This document shows, one piece after another, positions 8,159 to 12,432 of a stretch of DNA of 12,432 nt. Each line of letters starts with the position of its first letter. The stretch's first letter is position 1. Below the pieces are notes generated by a model. It ran no database searches and was not told the DNA's origin. It saw nothing but the letters and a program-made list of their open reading frames with translations. Position numbers and translations under genes: made by a program. This stretch comes from Flavobacteriales bacterium (GTDB lineage Bacteria > Bacteroidota > Bacteroidia > Flavobacteriales > Crocinitomicaceae), in assembly GCA_947375085.1 (NCBI GenBank), contig CANCEQ010000084.1, positions 1 through 12,432 of the forward strand. Direction: 5' to 3'.

Positions 8159-8179
8159 TATTAGACAAATTGACTAATA
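8159..8179. repeat. 21-base imperfect palindrome in leader of repeat-protein gene
   Basis: The arms TATTAG (8159-8164) and CTAATA (8174-8179) pair fully, and the inner CAA (8166-8168) pairs with TTG (8170-8172), leaving one A-A mismatch and a central A. The site lies 16 bases before the ATG at 8196 and downstream of the predicted start of transcription. It may be an operator for a dimeric regulator or an RNA hairpin near the start codon. It is AT-rich, so chance origin is possible. Confidence 0.4.
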
Positions 8180-8195
8180 AATTTACAGCTCAACA

Positions 8196-11100
8196 ATGTT
8201 CAAACATTTGCTTATCCTATTTTGTTTACCTGCCATTTCTTATGGTGCAGTTAAAACATGGGATGGTGGTGGATCTGATAATAACTGGACAACAGCTGCA
8301 AATTGGAACGGTGATATAGCTCCTTCATCAGGTGACGATTTGGTTTTTGATGGCACAGTAAGAACATCACCTGTAAACGATTTCCCTGCTAATACTTCTT
8401 TCAATTCGATTACATTTAATTTAAATTGTGGCGCTTTTTCAATCACTGGAAATTCTATTTACTTAACAGGAGGAGCTTCCGCAATTACTACAAATCACAC
8501 TACATTAAGTGTTTCTATTGCCAATAATATTGTTTTTACAACTTCAAACCCAAGTATAACAACAACTGCGGGAGGAACATTCAATCTTTCAGGTACACTT
8601 TCGCACGACGGATTAACCTTAACTTTCGTTGGAAATGGGTCTAGTACGATTAGTCAAATTATAAGCGGAACGGGTGCTTTAACAAAAACTGGAAATGGGT
8701 CCTTAATATTATCAGCCAATAATACGTATACAGGAGTAACGACAATTTCTGCAGGTACATTACAAATAGGTAATTCAAGTACTTCCGGAAGTATTGCAAG
8801 TACAAGCATCGTAAATAATGGAATTTTAATATATGATCGTTCAGATGCTTTTACAGTTTCAACTCCTATTTCAGGAAGCGGTTCAGTTAAAAAAAGTGGA
8901 ACGGGAACCTTGACAATCACAAATGAAAATACCTATACTGGAGGATTTTCTATATCTGGGGGAACTATTAGCGCAAGTGCTGAAAATAATTTTGGTGTTC
9001 CGTCTGGTGTAAAATTGATAGATTTCATTGGCAACGGAACGTTAATTGTAACAGCTTCATTTTCGACTTCAAAAGAATTAACAAGTGTAGGTTCTTCAAG
9101 GAGTATGACATTCGACATTAAATCTGGAGTTACCTTTACTGCTAATGGAAATGTAAGAGCTTATAGTGGAAGTGGTATAACATCAAAAAATGGAGCTGGA
9201 AAATTAGTTTTAGGAGCTGATAATACACAATTTGATTGTGATCTTTATTTGAATGCTGGTACAGCTGAATTAAGTCATTTAGGCTGTTTGGGAAATGTTC
9301 AAAATAATGATTATTTATACGCAGCTGCAGGTACTACTGTAATTATTAAAAAAGATGTTTCTTTACCTTTTACATCTTGTTTACAAATTAATGGAACAGG
9401 AGTAAATTTAATAATCGATCGTGCTACATCAGGTGCTGGTGTAATTCATAGTTTTTATAAATATGTCTCAAATGGAGCATATAATTTATACGTAACTGCA
9501 GGATCAAATATTACCAGCGGAACTACAGGTGTAACTATAAGATATTATACAACTTTAAATGGTAATAGTACAATTGACATTACAGATCCAGGCACCCCTG
9601 ACATTTTAATGACGTTTACGGATGATATAATCGCCACTAACAAAAATTTAATATTTCAAGGTACAGGTGATTTTTTTGTAAATGATACCATAAGAACAGG
9701 GTCAGGTACAATTACTAAAAGTGGAAATGGAATCTTAACATTAAATGGTTTGAGCACTTTTACCGGTTCAAAAACGTTCAATACTGGTACATTAAGGTTG
9801 AATCATTCGCAAGCACTTGGTACAACTGCAGGAACATTTATAATTAATGGAGGAACAATTGATAATACTTCAGGAAGTGCTTTAACATTAATTGATTACC
9901 CACAAACTTGGTCAGGAGATTTTACATTTACAGGTACAAATGATCTGAACATGGGTTCTGGTACAATTACAATGAGTGCAGATATAATTATTACCGTTAC
10001 AACTAACTCCAAAAATTTAACGATTGGTGGTGGAATCAATAGTGGAACTAGGAATCTAACCAAAAGTGGTGCTGGAAACATTGTTTGTATCAATCAATCA
10101 ATAACGATAAAAACTTTAACAATAAATCAGGGTTCTTTCACATCAACTAGTGGTAATTTATATTTAGCAGGTAATTTTTCAAATAGTGGAACATTTATAC
10201 ATAACAATGGTACCGTAAATTTTAACGGAGTTATCGCTCAAACCATCAATGGAAATTCACTAAATGATTTTTATAAATTAACAGCTGCAAATACTGCTGG
10301 AAACATTGTTTCAAATATCAATATCAATGTTTTAAATACGCTTCAATTAACGTCTGGTAAACTTTCAATTCAAGGATATACTCTGACAATGGGGACATCA
10401 AGTACAAACGGAACAATTTCTGGAGGAAATGTTAGTTCTTATATTGTTGCTTACGATAATAGTGGAACAATAGGATATGTAAAACATTTGATAAATTCAG
10501 CTGTCGGAGCAAGTTATTATTATCCAATTGGTGATGCTACCTATTTTGTTCCTCTTACTTTTACCCTAACTTCAGCCTCACTTTCAAATGCCTATTTAAC
10601 TGTTTTCACAAAAGCGAATAAAGTAGATGGATTAGATCCTATAATTTCAAATTATATTGATAGACAATGGAATGTAACCGAATCTGGAATTACATCTCCA
10701 ACTTACACTATTTCATACACTTACGCCGAAACTGATATTGTTGGATCTGAAAATTACTTAGTTCCAATTAAAAAAAGTGGGCTAACATGGTATGAACCTA
10801 TTGGAAGTAATTTTCTATCAACAACACATGACGGCTCGGGATCTGTTAATACTACAACAAATCTGCTCACATGGTCAGGATTAAGTACTTTTTCTTTATT
10901 TGGAGGTGCCGCACCCGCCGCTGTTGGTTTACCTATTGAATTAATTTCGTTTACTGGAGATAAAATAAAAACGGGAAATCTATTAAAATGGGAAACTTCA
11001 TCTGAACATAACAATGATTTTTTTACAATCGAAAAAACAATAGATGGTCACACATTTGAAACAATCGGTATTGAAAACGGGGCAGGAACATCTAATCATT

Positions 11101-11348
11101 TAATTGAATATTCATTAATTGATCAAAATGTAAGAGAAGTCATTAATTATTATCGTTTAATTCAAACCGATTTTGATGGAAAAACAACTAAATCTGACTT
11201 GATTTCAATCGATAATACTTCAAAAAATGACAATGTTTTTATAACTAATCGTTTCAATATTCTTGGTCAAGAGGTAAATGAAACAACGAGAGGAGTAATT
11301 TTCATTTACTATTCAAACGGTGATGTAAAAAAAGTCTTACAGCACTAA
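8196..11348 (+). CDS. Secreted beta-helix protein with autotransporter-type repeats and T9SS-like C-terminus
   Basis: The 1050-residue product starts with a signal peptide (MFKHLLILFCLPAISYG-A). Residues 21-74 form the TWDGGGSDNNW-TTAANW-APSSGDDLVF cap common in front of autotransporter-associated strand repeats. At least five repeats follow (about 157-192, 226-260, 324-360, 501-536, 616-650). Best are copies one and two, with the pattern SGTGALTKTGNGSLILS, NTYTG, and SAGTLQIG; together with intervening Gly/Thr/Asn-rich strands they suggest a long right-handed beta-helix to about residue 745. A region around 750-905 has the YYYPIGDATYFVPLTF stretch seen in Bacteroidota surface proteins. Residues 913-1012 start LPIELISFTG and carry KWETSSEHNNDFFTIEK and YYRLIQTDFDG. 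The end (1019-1050) has RFNILGQEV and GVIFIYYSNGDVKK, like short T9SS tails. No autotransporter barrel is present. I infer a surface or adhesion role; ligand unknown. Confidence 0.85.
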   Translation: MFKHLLILFCLPAISYGAVKTWDGGGSDNNWTTAANWNGDIAPSSGDDLVFDGTVRTSPVNDFPANTSFNSITFNLNCGAFSITGNSIYLTGGASAITTNHTTLSVSIANNIVFTTSNPSITTTAGGTFNLSGTLSHDGLTLTFVGNGSSTISQIISGTGALTKTGNGSLILSANNTYTGVTTISAGTLQIGNSSTSGSIASTSIVNNGILIYDRSDAFTVSTPISGSGSVKKSGTGTLTITNENTYTGGFSISGGTISASAENNFGVPSGVKLIDFIGNGTLIVTASFSTSKELTSVGSSRSMTFDIKSGVTFTANGNVRAYSGSGITSKNGAGKLVLGADNTQFDCDLYLNAGTAELSHLGCLGNVQNNDYLYAAAGTTVIIKKDVSLPFTSCLQINGTGVNLIIDRATSGAGVIHSFYKYVSNGAYNLYVTAGSNITSGTTGVTIRYYTTLNGNSTIDITDPGTPDILMTFTDDIIATNKNLIFQGTGDFFVNDTIRTGSGTITKSGNGILTLNGLSTFTGSKTFNTGTLRLNHSQALGTTAGTFIINGGTIDNTSGSALTLIDYPQTWSGDFTFTGTNDLNMGSGTITMSADIIITVTTNSKNLTIGGGINSGTRNLTKSGAGNIVCINQSITIKTLTINQGSFTSTSGNLYLAGNFSNSGTFIHNNGTVNFNGVIAQTINGNSLNDFYKLTAANTAGNIVSNININVLNTLQLTSGKLSIQGYTLTMGTSSTNGTISGGNVSSYIVAYDNSGTIGYVKHLINSAVGASYYYPIGDATYFVPLTFTLTSASLSNAYLTVFTKANKVDGLDPIISNYIDRQWNVTESGITSPTYTISYTYAETDIVGSENYLVPIKKSGLTWYEPIGSNFLSTTHDGSGSVNTTTNLLTWSGLSTFSLFGGAAPAAVGLPIELISFTGDKIKTGNLLKWETSSEHNNDFFTIEKTIDGHTFETIGIENGAGTSNHLIEYSLIDQNVREVINYYRLIQTDFDGKTTKSDLISIDNTSKNDNVFITNRFNILGQEVNETTRGVIFIYYSNGDVKKVLQH
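8664..8771 (+). repeat. Autotransporter-associated strand repeat, copy 1 (within CDS)
   Basis: Residues 157-192 contain SGTGALTKTGNGSLIL, NTYTGVTTI and SAGTLQIG, the closest match to the classical autotransporter-associated beta-strand repeat. Each copy is expected to make about one rung and turn of a beta-helix. Copy 1 and the stretch just before it share the 11-base string GGAAATGGGTC (near 8632 and 8691), consistent with local duplication. Confidence 0.75.
8871..8975 (+). repeat. Autotransporter-associated strand repeat, copy 2 (within CDS)
   Basis: Residues 226-260 repeat the scheme of copy 1 as SGSGSVKKSGTGTLTI, NTYTGGFSI and SGGTISA, 69 residues further on. The two copies keep the K-x-G-x-G-x-L core and the NTYTG turn. 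Confidence 0.72.
9165..9275 (+). repeat. Autotransporter-associated strand repeat, diverged copy 3 (within CDS)
   Basis: Residues 324-360 keep SGSGITSKNGAGKLVL and NAGTAEL, but the NTYTG turn has become NTQFDCD. This is a degenerate copy. Confidence 0.55.
9696..9803 (+). repeat. Autotransporter-associated strand repeat, copy 4 (within CDS)
   Basis: Residues 501-536 read TGSGTITKSGNGILTL, then STFTGSKTF and NTGTLRLN, a good copy separated from copy 3 by about 140 residues without a clear repeat. Confidence 0.7.
10041..10145 (+). repeat. Autotransporter-associated strand repeat, diverged copy 5 (within CDS)
   Basis: Residues 616-650 begin SGTRNLTKSGAGNIVC and end TINQGSFTS. The core TKSGAG is kept while the second half is weak, marking the decaying end of the repeat region. 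Confidence 0.5.
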
Positions 11349-11382
11349 TTTCAATTTCAACTAAATTTTAAATTAATTCTGA

Positions 11383-11394
11383 TTACTTTAGTAA
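11383..11394. repeat. Short inverted repeat before adenine deaminase
   Basis: TTACT (11383-11387) and AGTAA (11390-11394) flank TT, 28 bases before the ATG of the adenine deaminase gene. It overlaps TACTTTAG (11384-11391), a one-mismatch -7 element, and could be part of that gene's promoter or operator in the 74-bp gap. It is short and AT-rich, so the support is slight. Confidence 0.2.
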
Positions 11395-11422
11395 ATAGTA
11401 TGTTTTAGCATATCTATTGAAA

Positions 11423-12432
11423 ATGGAAAAAATCGAAGGAAATATAGTTGATGTTTTAAATAACACTATTTATAAAGGGGTTATCACTTTTGATAATGGA
11501 AAAATTTCTTCCATTGAAAAAAAAGAGGTGCTTTCCGAAACCTATATTTTACCTGGTTTAATCGATGCACACGTACACGTAGAAAGTTCGATGCTTCCTC
11601 CTTCTGAATTTGCTCGATTAGCTGTTCCTCATGGAACCGTTGCGACAATATCTGATCCACATGAAATCGGAAATGTTCTTGGAATAGACGGCGTTAAATA
11701 CATGCTTGAAAATGGTAAAAAGACCCCTTTTAAATTTCATTTCGGCGCTCCATCTTGTGTTCCTGCAACAAAATTCGAAACCACAGGTGCAGAAATTGGA
11801 GCCAAAGAAATAGAAGAACTACTTCAGCTTCCTGAAATTGTGTATCTAGCGGAAATGATGAATTTTCCTGGAGTACTTGCCAAAGACCCGATTGTAATGG
11901 AAAAAATTGCAATTGCTCATCGTTTAAATAAAGTAGTCGATGGTCACGCTCCAGGGTTACGAGGTGAAGCAATTAAAACCTATATCAAAGCAGGAATTTC
12001 TACCGATCACGAATGTTTTACCTACGAAGAAGCACTAGAGAAATTACAATTAGGAATGAAAGTAATCATTCGAGAAGGTAGTGCTGCTAAAAACTTTGAA
12101 GCACTGATTGACTTAATGAACGACCATTATGAAAATATGATGTTTTGCTCCGACGACAAGCATCCAAATGATTTAGTGGTTGGACATATCAATTTACTAG
12201 TAAAACGTGCTTTAGAAAAAGGCATTGGGCCGATGAAAGTGTTTCGCGCAGCTTGTGTCAATCCGGTGTTGCATTATAAAATGAATGTTGGACTTCTACA
12301 ACCAAACGACCCAGCCGATTTTATTGTAGTCGATAATCTAACCAACTTAAACGTTCTTTCGACCTATATTAACGGTGAGAAAGTCGCTGAAAATGGAGTT
12401 TCATTTATAACTTCTCAAAAAGCTGAAATCGT
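11423..12432 (+). CDS. ade: Adenine deaminase, C-terminal part cut by window edge
   Basis: The enzyme deaminates adenine to hypoxanthine and ammonia in cytoplasmic purine salvage. The start ATG at 11423 gives [14 protein letters not shown], a proper N-terminus of the amidohydrolase-superfamily adenine deaminases, and 336 codons are visible of an expected roughly 540. Family motifs are intact: [14 protein letters not shown] with H50 and H52, [14 protein letters not shown] with D78, H80 and E81, AEMMNFPGV with the likely bridging ligand E144, VDGHAPG with H175, STDHE with H196, and [11 protein letters not shown] with D244. These correspond to the metal-binding and catalytic residues of a binuclear metal (Fe/Mn-type) enzyme. 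It follows the repeat protein by 74 bp on the same strand, probably with its own promoter. This call is near certain. Confidence 0.97.
   Translation, partial: MEKIEGNIVDVLNNTIYKGVITFDNGKISSIEKKEVLSETYILPGLIDAHVHVESSMLPPSEFARLAVPHGTVATISDPHEIGNVLGIDGVKYMLENGKKTPFKFHFGAPSCVPATKFETTGAEIGAKEIEELLQLPEIVYLAEMMNFPGVLAKDPIVMEKIAIAHRLNKVVDGHAPGLRGEAIKTYIKAGISTDHECFTYEEALEKLQLGMKVIIREGSAAKNFEALIDLMNDHYENMMFCSDDKHPNDLVVGHINLLVKRALEKGIGPMKVFRAACVNPVLHYKMNVGLLQPNDPADFIVVDNLTNLNVLSTYINGEKVAENGVSFITSQKAEI

Noticed and set aside
8240..11014. Series of open minus-strand frames across the repeat protein gene
   Set aside because: They are antisense shadows of the repetitive coding sequence, with no family match and Pro/Val-rich low-complexity translations.

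Overview
The window reads as chromosomal DNA of a low-GC member of the Bacteroidota, most likely order Flavobacteriales. The evidence is AT-rich DNA, starts without strong Shine-Dalgarno sequences, a TAnnTTTG-type -7 promoter element, and families typical of this phylum: a DUF5686 outer-membrane protein with a carboxypeptidase-regulatory domain, a DUF3050 protein, and a large surface protein ending in a type IX secretion (T9SS)-like tail. The genus cannot be fixed from the sequence; resemblance of the surface protein's C-terminal part to Crocinitomicaceae/Fluviicola-like proteins is an impression only.

Layout. Two genes lie on the minus strand at the left: a DUF2891 lipoprotein cut by the window edge (1-667) and an exported SMP-30/gluconolactonase-like propeller protein (801-1751). 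A 108-bp divergent intergenic region separates them from a tight plus-strand cluster: an exported S9 prolyl-oligopeptidase-type peptidase (1860-4748), a DUF3050 protein with a heme-oxygenase-like pattern (4756-5526), and a DUF5686 outer-membrane protein (5541-8051). The gaps are only 7 and 14 bp, so one operon is likely. After 144 bp carrying a clear -7 element and a leader palindrome comes a 1050-residue surface protein made of autotransporter-type beta-strand repeats (8196-11348). The last gene, at 11423, is adenine deaminase, cut by the right edge. No gap exceeds 300 bp. I found no RNA genes, insertion sequences, CRISPR arrays or phage genes.

Working together. Six of the seven genes encode house-keeping or envelope proteins, and four or five of these are exported (inner or outer membrane, periplasm or surface). 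The peptidase, DUF3050 and DUF5686 genes are probably co-transcribed, but their products would sit in periplasm, cytoplasm and outer membrane, so a shared pathway is not evident. Adenine deaminase is a purine-salvage enzyme with no visible link to its neighbours. I do not see a convincing new defence, mobile or biosynthetic system. The points most worth a second look are the possible metal site of the DUF3050 protein, its conserved-looking coupling to the two envelope genes, and the repeat protein that joins autotransporter-type repeats to a T9SS-like end.
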